A stretch of 64,000 bases of DNA from Tangfeifania diversioriginum (GTDB taxonomy: Bacteria; Bacteroidota; Bacteroidia; Bacteroidales; Prolixibacteraceae). The position numbers and the translations under genes are program-made. Positions 34,591 through 44,623 of the stretch are shown piece by piece; position 1 is the first letter of the stretch, and the number at the start of each line of letters is the position of its first letter. The notes under the pieces are model-generated. The model was not told the DNA's origin. It saw nothing but the letters and a program-made list of their open reading frames with translations, and did no database searches. The stretch covers positions 124,001-188,000 of the forward strand of contig CAMCBW010000002.1 in NCBI GenBank assembly GCA_945873105.1, written 5' to 3'.

Positions 34591-35044
34591 CAGCGTCTCA
34601 GTTGTGGAGCAATGAAATCCTGACTCTCACCTTTTTCGAGAGACAGATGCTCGTGAATTGCTCCATCCAAACAGCCAATGTAATTTTTTCTGCCAGCACT
34701 TTATCTTTTAAGTGGGCTCATCATGGTTGTATAGAATAAACATGATTTGACATTCACTTTTCCAAGCTACATCTGCACCTATTTTTTATCTCACGAACCT
34801 TCTGGAACAATTTTGAAAAAATGACCAAATTTTCAAAACGAAGGAAGATTGGCACAATTTTGAAAACATCTGGATAGATAGTGAAAGGGATTGTCTTGCT
34901 AAATCATAAAATTTGATTGCTTAAAACCAAATAATTCAAACTTTATGAAAGAAAGTCCGCTTTTTTATTCATTGTCTTTTTGCCGTTTCGATTAACTACA
35001 AACACAGACCAATTAAAAACTTTCAATTTTAAACTAATTTGCTT
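34591..35044. other. Spacer before the susCD operon
   Basis: 454 bases without a gene. A hairpin-forming inverted repeat (tggagcaat at 34605-34613 with attgctcca at 34657-34665) near the GH30-like stop may be a terminator. A cluster of three related AT-rich motifs lies at 34807-34866. The final ~170 bases probably form the untranslated leader of the first susC. Confidence 0.55.
34807..34866 (+). promoter_or_regulatory. Candidate operator cluster for the HTCS regulator
   Basis: acaattttgaaaa occurs at 34807-34819 and again at 34854-34866, with an inverted relative (caaattttcaaaac) at 34826-34839. Three spaced copies upstream of the first susC suit an AraC-type HTCS regulator, but the AT-rich context makes chance copies possible. 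Confidence 0.35.
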
Positions 35045-38000
35045 ATGAACAGAACTAAAGTGAAGCTCTGGCGAAAATTGCTTTTATTTTGTGGGCTGCT
35101 GTTAATGACTCAACAGTTATTCTCGCAGATAAAGGGTAAAGTGTCAGATGCAAGCGGGGCACCAATCCCCGGAGTAACAATTCTTGAAAAAGGTACATCA
35201 AATGGTGTAATTACTGATTTTAATGGAGGCTACCAAATAAGAATTCAAAAAACTGAGGGAGCTGTGCTCGTTTTTTCTTTCATCGGAATGAAATCACAGG
35301 AGATCGCAGTTGCCGGAAAGTCGGTCATTAATGTCTCGATGGCTGAAGCCACTACTGCCCTCGACGAAGTTGTCGTGGTAGGGTACGGTGAGCAGAAAAA
35401 GGCAACGGTAACAGGGGCAATCTCCTCTGTAAATGCAGCGGAGCTGATCAAATCCCCTACCGGAAGTTTGACCACCGCCATGGCCGGGAGGTTGCCAGGA
35501 TTGATTACAATGCAGCGCTCAGGTCAGCCGGGTGCAGAATCCCCAACACTCAGGATCAGGGGTGTCAGTACCTTGAATGGTGCGGATCCACTGGTGATCG
35601 TTGACGGGATTGAGCGTTCCTCGGGTTATGTCCCCCAGGGTGAATCCTCCAGCAGTGGCGGTGTCAGTGGTTATGAGCAAATCAACCCCAATGATATCGA
35701 GAGCATCTCAATTTTGAAAGATGCCTCTTCCACCGCAGTTTATGGCGTAAGAGGAGCCAATGGAGTAATCATTATAACGACCAAGAAGGGTATCAGAGGC
35801 AAACCCACGATCCAGGTTTCGGGGAATTTCGGAATGTCAACACCCATCCGTCTTCGCAACAATGTCTCCTCCTACGAATGGGGCAAGTACGTGAACGAAG
35901 GCAATGCCAATGATGGGATTGCGCCGGTTATGTCGGATGAGAAATTGCAGCATTACCTTACCGGAGACAGTCCGATTTTATATCCGAGCATCAATTATGT
36001 TGATTACATCCTCAAGGATTATGCTCCGCGACAAAGCTATAACATCAGCATGAACGGGGGTACCGATAACGTGCGTTACTTCGTTTCTGCCGGTTATCTC
36101 AATGAGGAGGGACTGGTGAAGGATGTGGGATACGGATTCGATCCAAATTACCATTACAACAGGTTAAACCTGCGGTCAAACATTGATTTTGATTTCACGA
36201 AGAGCCTGACGGGAAGCGTGAATATTGACTCCCGTATTGAGAACCGGGGTGGACCAAATGCACCTTACGATGCCGCTTTTTTCTGGAAAATGTCTCAGGC
36301 AGTGCCTTACGTCTCTCCTGGTTTTGTGGATGATAAATATGTCGTTTCAGCGGTGGTGGCAGAGCCTCCCATCATGCAATGGATACTCGGAGGAGGTTAT
36401 TACCGTTCTATGCAAACTACTGTCAATACCGTATTCTCTTTGAAGCAGAAGCTGGATTTTATCACGAAGGGTTTGTATGCCCAGGGTAAATTTTCGTACG
36501 ACAGTTGGTACGTGGAAAAATATTCCCGGACCAAATCCTATGCAACGTATACCCCGATCGAGGTAAATGGTGCCATTTATTACAAGCAATCAGGGGCGGA
36601 TGGTCAACTGGCATATACCATGGATGCCGATAACAGTGCGAACAAAAGAAGGAAAAACTATCTTGAACTATCCCTCAATTATGCTGCGAATTTTGGAGAA
36701 CATGCAGTTACCGCGCTTGCGCTCTACAATCAGTCAAAAAGTTATTTTTCTGAATCTCAGTACCGGGACATTCCAAGAGCCTATCTAGGATTGGTTTCCA
36801 GGGTTACCTATACCTATCGCAACAGGTACCTCGCTGAGTTTAACTTTGGATTGAACGGTTCTGAGAACTTTCCGAAGGGAGATGGCAAGAGATTCGGAAA
36901 ATTCCCTGCTTTCTCCATCGGTTGGGTAGCTTCAGAGGAGGATTTTATGAAGAATTTCGGCCAATTGACCTATATGAAATTAAGGGGATCCTATGGAACC
37001 GTGGGAAATGACCAAATCGGAAGTCAGCGCTTCCTTTATGTTGCAGGTTCATTTGCCAGCATCCCGGGAGGTTACACCAATTATCTGGGAGATGCTACCT
37101 CCACACAAAGTTACCTCGGATTGCAAGAGGGAAGGATGGCCAACCAGGATATTTCCTGGGAAGTTGCCAAAAAATCAAACATCGGTCTTGAAACGAAATT
37201 CTTTAAAAATCAGTTGAATGTAAATTTCGATATTTTTAAGGAGAATCGTAGCAATATCCTTACCTACATGGCCACCATTCCCTGGATGATGATGCCTGAT
37301 ATGCGTTACGGATCGACTGGTTGGGCCACTGGAAGTATTGCCCCCCCTGCCAATTATGCAAAAGTCGAAAATAAGGGTTATGAACTGGAGGTTGGATGGA
37401 ATTCCAAAATAGGGGAATTTGGTTACAATCTTAGCTTGTATCTTGCACATGCCCAAAATAACAGAACCCTGATATCAGAGTCAACTCAGTATTATCCATG
37501 GCTCTACCAGCAAGGACAAAGCATCGGACAGTACTATGGTTTTATAGCGGAAGGATATTATGACAGCTTTGCTGAAGTTCACGATGTCAATGCTGCATTT
37601 TCAACATTTGGGAAAAACCAGATCCCGGGAGACATCAAATACAAAGATATCAACGGAGATATGAAAATAGACCCGAATGATGTGGTCCCGATTGGCTATT
37701 CAAATACTCCCCAAAAGACCTTCAGCATTAACCTGGGATGTGATTACGGTGGTTTTGATTTTTCCGCCTTATTTCAGGGCGTGGCTCAGGTTAGTTATAT
37801 TCCTGCAGATGAGGCGCAAATACAATTTTACGGAGGTAACAATGCTTTTGATTGGGTTGCAAACCGCTGGACTCCTGAGAGCCGTGATGCAGCCACCTAT
37901 CCGGTATTGCACCAGACAGCCTATAATTACAGTTCTAGTAACGACTTTAAGGCTTCTACCTATTGGTTAAAAGATGCATCCTATGTCAGGTTAAAGAATT

Positions 38001-38194
38001 TGGAGTTGGGATACAATCTTCCCGCAAAACTTACAAGAAAGGTGAATGTAGGGAATGCGCGTGTTTATCTGAACGGTCAAAATCTCTTTACACTGGATAA
38101 ACTGAAATACTGGGATCCGGAATCCATCCAAAGCCGGTTGGTGCTTCACCCGATCATGAAAATTTACAACATAGGTATTTCAATGACATTTTAA
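35045..38194 (+). CDS. SusC/RagA-type TonB-dependent outer-membrane receptor (pair 1)
   Basis: Imports oligosaccharides across the outer membrane, powered by TonB. Signal peptide ~1-28; CarboxypepD_reg-like beta-sandwich (~29-105; GKVSDASGAPIPGVTI). A TonB-box-like DEVVVVGYGEQKKATVTGAIS follows. The plug (~120-230) has GRLPGLITMQRSGQPGAESP and LVIVDGIERS; the rest is the 22-strand barrel ending in ISMTF with a terminal Phe. 1049 residues. A TTG at 35039 also reads into the gene but the ATG is preferred. Eleven bases separate it from its susD partner. Confidence 0.96.
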   Translation: MNRTKVKLWRKLLLFCGLLLMTQQLFSQIKGKVSDASGAPIPGVTILEKGTSNGVITDFNGGYQIRIQKTEGAVLVFSFIGMKSQEIAVAGKSVINVSMAEATTALDEVVVVGYGEQKKATVTGAISSVNAAELIKSPTGSLTTAMAGRLPGLITMQRSGQPGAESPTLRIRGVSTLNGADPLVIVDGIERSSGYVPQGESSSSGGVSGYEQINPNDIESISILKDASSTAVYGVRGANGVIIITTKKGIRGKPTIQVSGNFGMSTPIRLRNNVSSYEWGKYVNEGNANDGIAPVMSDEKLQHYLTGDSPILYPSINYVDYILKDYAPRQSYNISMNGGTDNVRYFVSAGYLNEEGLVKDVGYGFDPNYHYNRLNLRSNIDFDFTKSLTGSVNIDSRIENRGGPNAPYDAAFFWKMSQAVPYVSPGFVDDKYVVSAVVAEPPIMQWILGGGYYRSMQTTVNTVFSLKQKLDFITKGLYAQGKFSYDSWYVEKYSRTKSYATYTPIEVNGAIYYKQSGADGQLAYTMDADNSANKRRKNYLELSLNYAANFGEHAVTALALYNQSKSYFSESQYRDIPRAYLGLVSRVTYTYRNRYLAEFNFGLNGSENFPKGDGKRFGKFPAFSIGWVASEEDFMKNFGQLTYMKLRGSYGTVGNDQIGSQRFLYVAGSFASIPGGYTNYLGDATSTQSYLGLQEGRMANQDISWEVAKKSNIGLETKFFKNQLNVNFDIFKENRSNILTYMATIPWMMMPDMRYGSTGWATGSIAPPANYAKVENKGYELEVGWNSKIGEFGYNLSLYLAHAQNNRTLISESTQYYPWLYQQGQSIGQYYGFIAEGYYDSFAEVHDVNAAFSTFGKNQIPGDIKYKDINGDMKIDPNDVVPIGYSNTPQKTFSINLGCDYGGFDFSALFQGVAQVSYIPADEAQIQFYGGNNAFDWVANRWTPESRDAATYPVLHQTAYNYSSSNDFKASTYWLKDASYVRLKNLELGYNLPAKLTRKVNVGNARVYLNGQNLFTLDKLKYWDPESIQSRLVLHPIMKIYNIGISMTF

Positions 38195-38205
38195 ACGATT
38201 TAAAT

Positions 38206-39987
38206 ATGAAACACATTAAATCTACCATACTTACCTTCCTGGCAATAGGATTTATTACTGCCGGAAGCCTCTTTACCTCCTGTAAAGATTATCTGGCTCA
38301 GCCGCCATCGGCCACTTTACCCATTGATACCGTATTCTCCAACATTACAAATGCGGAGAGGGTACTTGCAACAGCTTATTCTTTAATGCCTTACGGGTTT
38401 CCTGCTGTGCAGGTAGGTGCCTGGTCCTATGCGTTGCAGATTTATTTTAGTCCGGTTTCAAATATTTGCGACGAATCAGAGAATGCCTGGCCTTCCGCTT
38501 TTCACAATGCCTATTACAACAATGGGTCATTGGATGCTACTACCATCTATCCATTTCTTGAAGATAAATGGCTCTTCAACTTTGAAGCGATCAGAAGTGC
38601 CTATTTGTTTATTGAAAACGTGGACAAGATCCCGGAACCCCGTCCCGCACCGGCCTATATCAGCAGATTGAAAGCTGAAGCAAGGGCAATTATTGGCATC
38701 AAATATTTTGAGATGTTCAAAAGATACGGGGGAATGCCTTGGATGAACAAAGTTTATTCACCAACGGATAAGGTGGACTTTACCCGTCTGACCGTCGCTC
38801 AAACCGTTGATTCAATAGCTGCGGTACTTGACAAGGCTGCCAAAGATCTGCCTCCAAGACTTGATGGTGCTGATTTTGGCAGGGTCAACAAAGTGACGGT
38901 ACTTGCTACAAAGGCCCGTTTGTACCTGTTTGCGGCCAGCCCGTTGTTTAATACCAGTGAACCCTACTATCCATTCGGAAAGGTCCAGACCATCTGTTAC
39001 GGAAATTATGATGTTAACAGGTGGAAAAAGGCTGCTGAAGCAGCAAAGGCAGCCATTGATCTGGCAGAAAGCAACGGTTACAAACTGGTAAATACCGGTA
39101 AGCCGGATGTGGATTATACTACAGCTGTAAAGGCATTTCCGCCTTTGAATACAGAAATTATTCAGGGTACCAGAAATTTGAAATCAATCTATGATGCACA
39201 GGGGGATGGAAGGAATAAACCCTTCAGCAATACTGTATTTCCGGGGGGTACCCCAAGTATCATGCCGCTCCAGAATGCAGTGGATATGTATGAAACCGTT
39301 GATGGCAAACCTACAGCACCGGATTATTTCAGTCAACCCAATCCTTATGCCAAAGGCAAACTTGATCCACGCTTTTACCAGACCATTTTGTACCACGGGT
39401 CGACCTGGGATATTTATACGATGGATATGAGTCAGAGTCCTACAGGACAGCCACTTGGAGACAATGTGGGAAGGCGTGCCAGCCAATTTTATACTGGTTA
39501 TTATTGCCTGAAATTCCAGTTTCCTGACTGGTACAGAATCAAGGGCGCCACTCCTCCAAGTTTTTGGCCTTATTTGCGCTTATCTGATCTTTACCTGATG
39601 TACGCAGAGGCGCTCAATGAAGCTGAACCAGCAAACCCGGATATCAAAAGGTACATTAACCTGATCCGCAGCCGGGCTGGTATAGCACAATTGCCGGTTC
39701 TTCCCACTGACAATACACAAGACGGCATGCGCGCCCGCATCAAAAATGAAAGGGCTGTTGAACTTATGTTTGAAGGTCACCGCTATTTCGATCTAAAGCG
39801 GTGGAAGTTGGGCAGTGTCATCGGATCACCGGTTTACGGAATGAATACGGTTAAAAATGGGAGCGTCATCACCTTTGAAAGGTTCAAATTTGAAGACAGG
39901 GTTTTTCCCGCAACGATGTACCTCTATCCAATACCATTGGATGATGTTTTGAAATCGCCAGGTCTGCTTCAGAATCCAGGCTACTAA
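38206..39987 (+). CDS. SusD/RagB-type surface glycan-binding lipoprotein (pair 1)
   Basis: Lid of the SusCD transporter. Lipoprotein signal ends LFTSCKDYL (lipid Cys ~26). TPR-rich body with AEARAIIGIKYFEMFKRYGG (~155), VTVLATKARLYLFAASPLFN (~225), LSDLYLMYAEALNEAEP (~465) and the C-terminal VELMFEGHRYFDLKRWK (~525). The residues that stack on sugar cannot be told from sequence. 593 residues is usual for the family. Confidence 0.95.
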   Translation: MKHIKSTILTFLAIGFITAGSLFTSCKDYLAQPPSATLPIDTVFSNITNAERVLATAYSLMPYGFPAVQVGAWSYALQIYFSPVSNICDESENAWPSAFHNAYYNNGSLDATTIYPFLEDKWLFNFEAIRSAYLFIENVDKIPEPRPAPAYISRLKAEARAIIGIKYFEMFKRYGGMPWMNKVYSPTDKVDFTRLTVAQTVDSIAAVLDKAAKDLPPRLDGADFGRVNKVTVLATKARLYLFAASPLFNTSEPYYPFGKVQTICYGNYDVNRWKKAAEAAKAAIDLAESNGYKLVNTGKPDVDYTTAVKAFPPLNTEIIQGTRNLKSIYDAQGDGRNKPFSNTVFPGGTPSIMPLQNAVDMYETVDGKPTAPDYFSQPNPYAKGKLDPRFYQTILYHGSTWDIYTMDMSQSPTGQPLGDNVGRRASQFYTGYYCLKFQFPDWYRIKGATPPSFWPYLRLSDLYLMYAEALNEAEPANPDIKRYINLIRSRAGIAQLPVLPTDNTQDGMRARIKNERAVELMFEGHRYFDLKRWKLGSVIGSPVYGMNTVKNGSVITFERFKFEDRVFPATMYLYPIPLDDVLKSPGLLQNPGY

Positions 39988-40036
39988 AAGATAAAATGTT
40001 TCTATAATGAATAATTATGATTCAAACATGAACACT

Positions 40037-42856
40037 ATGAAAAAAAGCACATATAAAAAGATAGGCCTGCTTTTGGTTTGGATTCTTGCTGCAGTACAAA
40101 TTAATTTGTCGGCACAGGATGCACTACCCAACGATACGGTCAAGCTCTTTGATGAAAATACCAAACTGATGGATGTTGCTTTCGGCAAGCAAGTCAAAAG
40201 GGCTGTGACATCGTCCACCAGCACGGTTTGTTCGGATGAATTGCTGAAGAATACGGTAACCAATGTTGGCAATGCTCTTTCGGGTCGTTTACCCGGTCTT
40301 ACCGTCATTCAGCAATCCGGTGAACCAGGCGCTGATCTGGCGAACTTGCTGATTCGTGGCAGAAACACTTACAACGTAAATACGCCGCTAGTTCTGATCG
40401 ACGGATTTGAATCCGATTTCCAGCAGATGGCCCTGTACGAAATCGATAACATCACCATTTTGAAAGATGCATCGGCACTAGCGATGTATGGACAAAAAGG
40501 AGCAAACGGAGCGATTCTCGTTACAACCAAAAGGGGATCCGAAGGGAAGACCCGCATCCAGGCAAATTTCTACGGAGCCATGCAACAACCCCAGCAAATG
40601 CCGCAACTGCTGAATTCATACGAGTATGGAACATTGTACAATGAAGCACTTCAGAATGACGGTCTTCCAGCGCTCTACACTCCTTCGGACCTGGCTCATT
40701 ACCAAAGCGGGGATGATCCGTACATGTACCCCAACAATAATTTCTTTGATCAGCTGATCAAAGCCAATTCATCATTGATCCAGGGAGATTTGGGCGTCAG
40801 CGGAGGCAACAAAAACCTGAAGTATTTTGTCTCGATGAATTACATGAAAAATGGGGGCCTTTACAACTTTTCTGAACTGAACAGCGGTTACAATACGCAA
40901 TCCTCCCTGAGCCGTTACAACTTACGGGTTAATCTGGATATTAACATCACAGATAATCTTACTGCGAAGATTGATATCGGTGGCAGAATGGATGACCGCC
41001 ACTACCCGGGAAGAGGTGCGGGTGAGATTTGGAATGGGATGTACAATACTCCGCCACTTTCCTATCCCATGCTTAATCCAAACGGTACCATCGGAGGGAA
41101 TCAACAGTATACAAACAATCCATATGGTTTGTTGACAGGATCAGGTTACCAGTCATCCAGTGAGCGAAATTTAAACATAGCAGTCCGGTTGAAATACAAT
41201 CTCGACAAATATGTAAAGGGATTGTCTGTCGGTCTTGCAGGGTCTGATGCCAACTGGATGCAGGCCATTGACAATAAAACCCGGACTTTTGCAGTTTATG
41301 CACTTCAGAAAAGCGGAACTGCCTATTCCTATACCAAGATTGGAGAAAACTCTGCACTGAGTTGGGTGACAGGATCAGGTCATTACAACCGTACCAGTTT
41401 TGAAGCCAACGTAAACTATGATGCAACAAAGGATGATCATTCCCTGAATGCCATGCTGTTGTACCATATGGATCGTTATGTCGTCCGCGGATCCCATTTG
41501 CAACAGGGCAACCAGGGAGTTAGTGGCCGTGTACATTATGGTTATAAAAGCCGCTATTTGGCAGAACTTACAGCCGGATATTACGGATCAGAGGTTTTTG
41601 CAGAGGGGAATAGATTTGGGTTGTTCCCGGCCGTCGCACTTGGATGGGTTGCCTCAGATGAGGAATTCATGAAAAACGCTCTCCCGTTTGTCAATTACCT
41701 GAAATTCCGTGGATCATTCGGTCTGACCGGAAGTAACACCTCATTTACCGGTATTTCGGTATCCGACCGGATTTTCTTCAATCAGTATTATGCAGGGGCA
41801 ACCGGTTATGCCTTTGGGCCCACCATGAGTACCACCAAAGTGGGAAGGCAGGAGGGAAGACTAGCAAATCCGGATATTACCTGGGACAAGGCCAGCAAGC
41901 GAGACATAAGTGCCGAGTTCAGGCTTTTTGGCCATGTCAACTTCATGTTTACCTGGTTCAATGAGCTTAGAAAGGATATTTTAACCGTTGATGCGGTAAG
42001 TATACCCGCGACACTGGGTTACAGCAACAGCCGGATTCCCATGCGGAATGGCGGTGAAGTGAAAAACCATGGTTATGAATCAACCCTGGAATATTTTGGA
42101 TCTGCCGGTGATTTTAAATATTCTGTAGCTGCAGGTTTGTGGTACAACAGAAGCGAGATTACCAAGAAACCGGATTCAACAATTTATCCGGATGATTACA
42201 GGAATGCTACCGGAAAACCTGTTGGACAGATTTTTGGTCTGGAAGCTGTAGGATTTTTCAAGAGTTCGGCAGATGTTGCCAATTATCCGAAACAAATGTT
42301 CGGTATCGTCGGAGCAGGCGATATTATCTACAAGGACCAGAATGGGGATAATCTGATTGATGACAACGATAAAAAGCCGATCGGTTACTCCTCTGTGCCT
42401 GAGTATACTTACAGTCTAAGCCTGAATCTGGCCTACCGCAATTTTGATTTTACGGCATTCTTCCAGGGAGTAGCCAATAGTTCAGCCATGCTCGGAGGTT
42501 ACTTTATTCCTTTCAGCACAAAGGGGAATGCCTACAATTATGCCTTTGACCGCTGGACGGTGAATTCGCAGGAGGCATCGCTTCCAAGGCTGTCGACTGT
42601 TGACAATGCCAACAATTACCAGTCAAATACGCTTTGGCTGCGGTCGGCCGATTACCTTAAGCTGAGAAACATCGAACTTGGTTATAAGCTGCCGGACAAC
42701 GTTCTGAAAAGCCTGAATATGGAGAACATCCGATTCTTTGTCAGGGGATCCAACCTGTTTACCCATAGCAAGGAGATCGGTTTCGCAGATCCTGAAAGCC
42801 TTACCGGATATCCTTCCATGAAGTCGGTAAGCCTGGGAGTTAACGTTACGTTATAA
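40037..42856 (+). CDS. SusC/RagA-type TonB-dependent receptor (pair 2)
   Basis: Second importer of the locus, 939 residues. Signal peptide MKKSTYKKIGLLLVWILAAV ending SAQ. Unlike pair 1, it has no CarboxypepD_reg domain: the plug starts almost at once (~45-170, VGNALSGRLPGLTVIQQSGE, LIRGRNTYNVNTPLVLIDGF). The barrel ends SVSLGVNVTL. Two upstream ATGs at 40007 and 40028 are possible starts but lengthen the signal. The lower similarity to SusC 1 suggests it was not produced by a recent duplication and may take a different oligosaccharide. Confidence 0.94.
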   Translation: MKKSTYKKIGLLLVWILAAVQINLSAQDALPNDTVKLFDENTKLMDVAFGKQVKRAVTSSTSTVCSDELLKNTVTNVGNALSGRLPGLTVIQQSGEPGADLANLLIRGRNTYNVNTPLVLIDGFESDFQQMALYEIDNITILKDASALAMYGQKGANGAILVTTKRGSEGKTRIQANFYGAMQQPQQMPQLLNSYEYGTLYNEALQNDGLPALYTPSDLAHYQSGDDPYMYPNNNFFDQLIKANSSLIQGDLGVSGGNKNLKYFVSMNYMKNGGLYNFSELNSGYNTQSSLSRYNLRVNLDINITDNLTAKIDIGGRMDDRHYPGRGAGEIWNGMYNTPPLSYPMLNPNGTIGGNQQYTNNPYGLLTGSGYQSSSERNLNIAVRLKYNLDKYVKGLSVGLAGSDANWMQAIDNKTRTFAVYALQKSGTAYSYTKIGENSALSWVTGSGHYNRTSFEANVNYDATKDDHSLNAMLLYHMDRYVVRGSHLQQGNQGVSGRVHYGYKSRYLAELTAGYYGSEVFAEGNRFGLFPAVALGWVASDEEFMKNALPFVNYLKFRGSFGLTGSNTSFTGISVSDRIFFNQYYAGATGYAFGPTMSTTKVGRQEGRLANPDITWDKASKRDISAEFRLFGHVNFMFTWFNELRKDILTVDAVSIPATLGYSNSRIPMRNGGEVKNHGYESTLEYFGSAGDFKYSVAAGLWYNRSEITKKPDSTIYPDDYRNATGKPVGQIFGLEAVGFFKSSADVANYPKQMFGIVGAGDIIYKDQNGDNLIDDNDKKPIGYSSVPEYTYSLSLNLAYRNFDFTAFFQGVANSSAMLGGYFIPFSTKGNAYNYAFDRWTVNSQEASLPRLSTVDNANNYQSNTLWLRSADYLKLRNIELGYKLPDNVLKSLNMENIRFFVRGSNLFTHSKEIGFADPESLTGYPSMKSVSLGVNVTL

Positions 42857-42881
42857 GTCAGAAATTAAACAAATCATACGT

Positions 42882-44570
42882 ATGAAAAAGTATTTCAATA
42901 GATTATCAGGTCTGATCTTGATTTCGCTGCTCGTTTCCTCCTGTGATTTTCTGGCAGTGGATGACAGGGAGATGCTGACTGAAAAAATTGTTCTGAACAA
43001 GATCGATGATACAGCAGCGTTGTGGGCTACCTTGTACAGCAACCTTCCGCTTGGATTTACCACAATCGCGGGGAATGCCATGCTGGCATCGGCCTGTGAT
43101 GAGGCAGATCACAATGCCCCTTTCAACGATGTACAGAGCTTCAACAATGGTAGCTGGAGTGCATACAGCAATCCGGATAATTCATGGAGCAGCATGTATG
43201 CAGCCATCCACAATGCCAATAATTTTCTGGAAGTTTCAGACACCATTACCTACAGCCAATACAAGATTGTCGATCCAATTTACTATGCAACCATTACAAC
43301 GGATATGAAATTCTACCGGCTGGATGCACGGTTCTTTAAGGCATTCTTTCATTTTGAGTTGTGGAAGCGCTACGGAGAAATACCAGTTGTGAATAAAACG
43401 ATGACACTGGAAGAGAGCTATGCATTGACCCGTCAAAAACCGGCTGAAATCCGGAGCTATATTTTGAATGAGCTGGATGCCATCATTCCTGATTTGAAAG
43501 TTAGCTGGGAAAGTGCCTACATGGGGCGCATCACCAAAGGGGCAGCCCTTGCGCTGAAGTGCAGAGTTCTTTTGTTTGCTGCTAGTCCGGTTAACAATGG
43601 TGGTTTGTACAATGTTGCCCTTTGTGACCAAGCTGCTAGTGTAGCAAAGGAAATTATGGCACTGAACGTCTACAATCTGAATATGGATTACAGGAATCTC
43701 TTCCTGAATACAACCGCCGCCAACGCCGAAATCATTCTCGATTACCGCAATGCCAATTCCAATTACATGGAACGCTGGAATTACCCAACGGGAGGCAACC
43801 GCTTGTATGCTTCCAATGTAGGAGTCAGTGCTACCTGTCCGTCGCAGAACCAGGTTGATTCCTACGAAATGGCCAATGGTAAACCCATTACAGATGCTAC
43901 TTCAGGGTACGATCCACAAAATCCTTATGTTGGCAGAGATCCCCGACTTGCCCTTACGGTACTTTTCAACAACGCGATGTGGAATGACAGTACTGTGAAA
44001 GCTTTTGTCGGAGGTGTTGATGGAATCGGAAAAAACAACGCTACAACTACCGGTTACTACCTGAAGAAATTCATCCAGGAGAAAATTAATCTAACCACCA
44101 ATCAGACAGGATCCCATGTATGGCATATTTTCCGTTATGGTGAAATCCTTCTGAATTATGCGGAAGCTTTGAATGAGGTCAATGGTCCGGATGTAGTTCC
44201 AGCTGGTTATACCCTTTCCGCCAGAGCCGCAGTTAATCTGATCAGGGCCAGGACAGGTGTCGCAATGCCAGCGATTCCGGCCGGATTGTCACAAGTTGCT
44301 TTCAGGGAAAGAGTCAGGAACGAAAGAAGGATCGAATTGGCATTTGAAGGGCACCGTTTCTGGGATGTACGTCGTTGGATGACAGGTGCCGATTCTGAAA
44401 ATGCCCCGCTTAAGGGAATGAGGATCACCAAAAATGGCACCAATTTGTTTTCATATGAAGTTGTAAAAATAGAAGACCGTAAATTTACCGCCCCTGCCAT
44501 GTACTGGTATCCTATTCCGTTCAGTGAACTGGTGAAATACAAAGGTTGGACTCAAAATACCGGATGGTAA
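42882..44570 (+). CDS. SusD/RagB-type surface lipoprotein (pair 2)
   Basis: Partner of the preceding SusC (25-base spacer). Lipoprotein signal LISLLVSSCDFLAV (lipid Cys ~21). SusD hallmarks: RFFKAFFHFELWKRYGEIPV (~150), TKGAALALKCRVLLFAASPV (~220), YGEILLNYAEALNEVNG (~420), and RRIELAFEGHRFWDVRRW (~485). The C-terminus MYWYPIPFSELVK is typical. 562 residues, complete. Confidence 0.94.
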   Translation: MKKYFNRLSGLILISLLVSSCDFLAVDDREMLTEKIVLNKIDDTAALWATLYSNLPLGFTTIAGNAMLASACDEADHNAPFNDVQSFNNGSWSAYSNPDNSWSSMYAAIHNANNFLEVSDTITYSQYKIVDPIYYATITTDMKFYRLDARFFKAFFHFELWKRYGEIPVVNKTMTLEESYALTRQKPAEIRSYILNELDAIIPDLKVSWESAYMGRITKGAALALKCRVLLFAASPVNNGGLYNVALCDQAASVAKEIMALNVYNLNMDYRNLFLNTTAANAEIILDYRNANSNYMERWNYPTGGNRLYASNVGVSATCPSQNQVDSYEMANGKPITDATSGYDPQNPYVGRDPRLALTVLFNNAMWNDSTVKAFVGGVDGIGKNNATTTGYYLKKFIQEKINLTTNQTGSHVWHIFRYGEILLNYAEALNEVNGPDVVPAGYTLSARAAVNLIRARTGVAMPAIPAGLSQVAFRERVRNERRIELAFEGHRFWDVRRWMTGADSENAPLKGMRITKNGTNLFSYEVVKIEDRKFTAPAMYWYPIPFSELVKYKGWTQNTGW

Positions 44571-44623
44571 TGATTTACTCTTTAAACGATATAAAAATAC
44601 AATTCAACTTAAATTTTAAGAAG

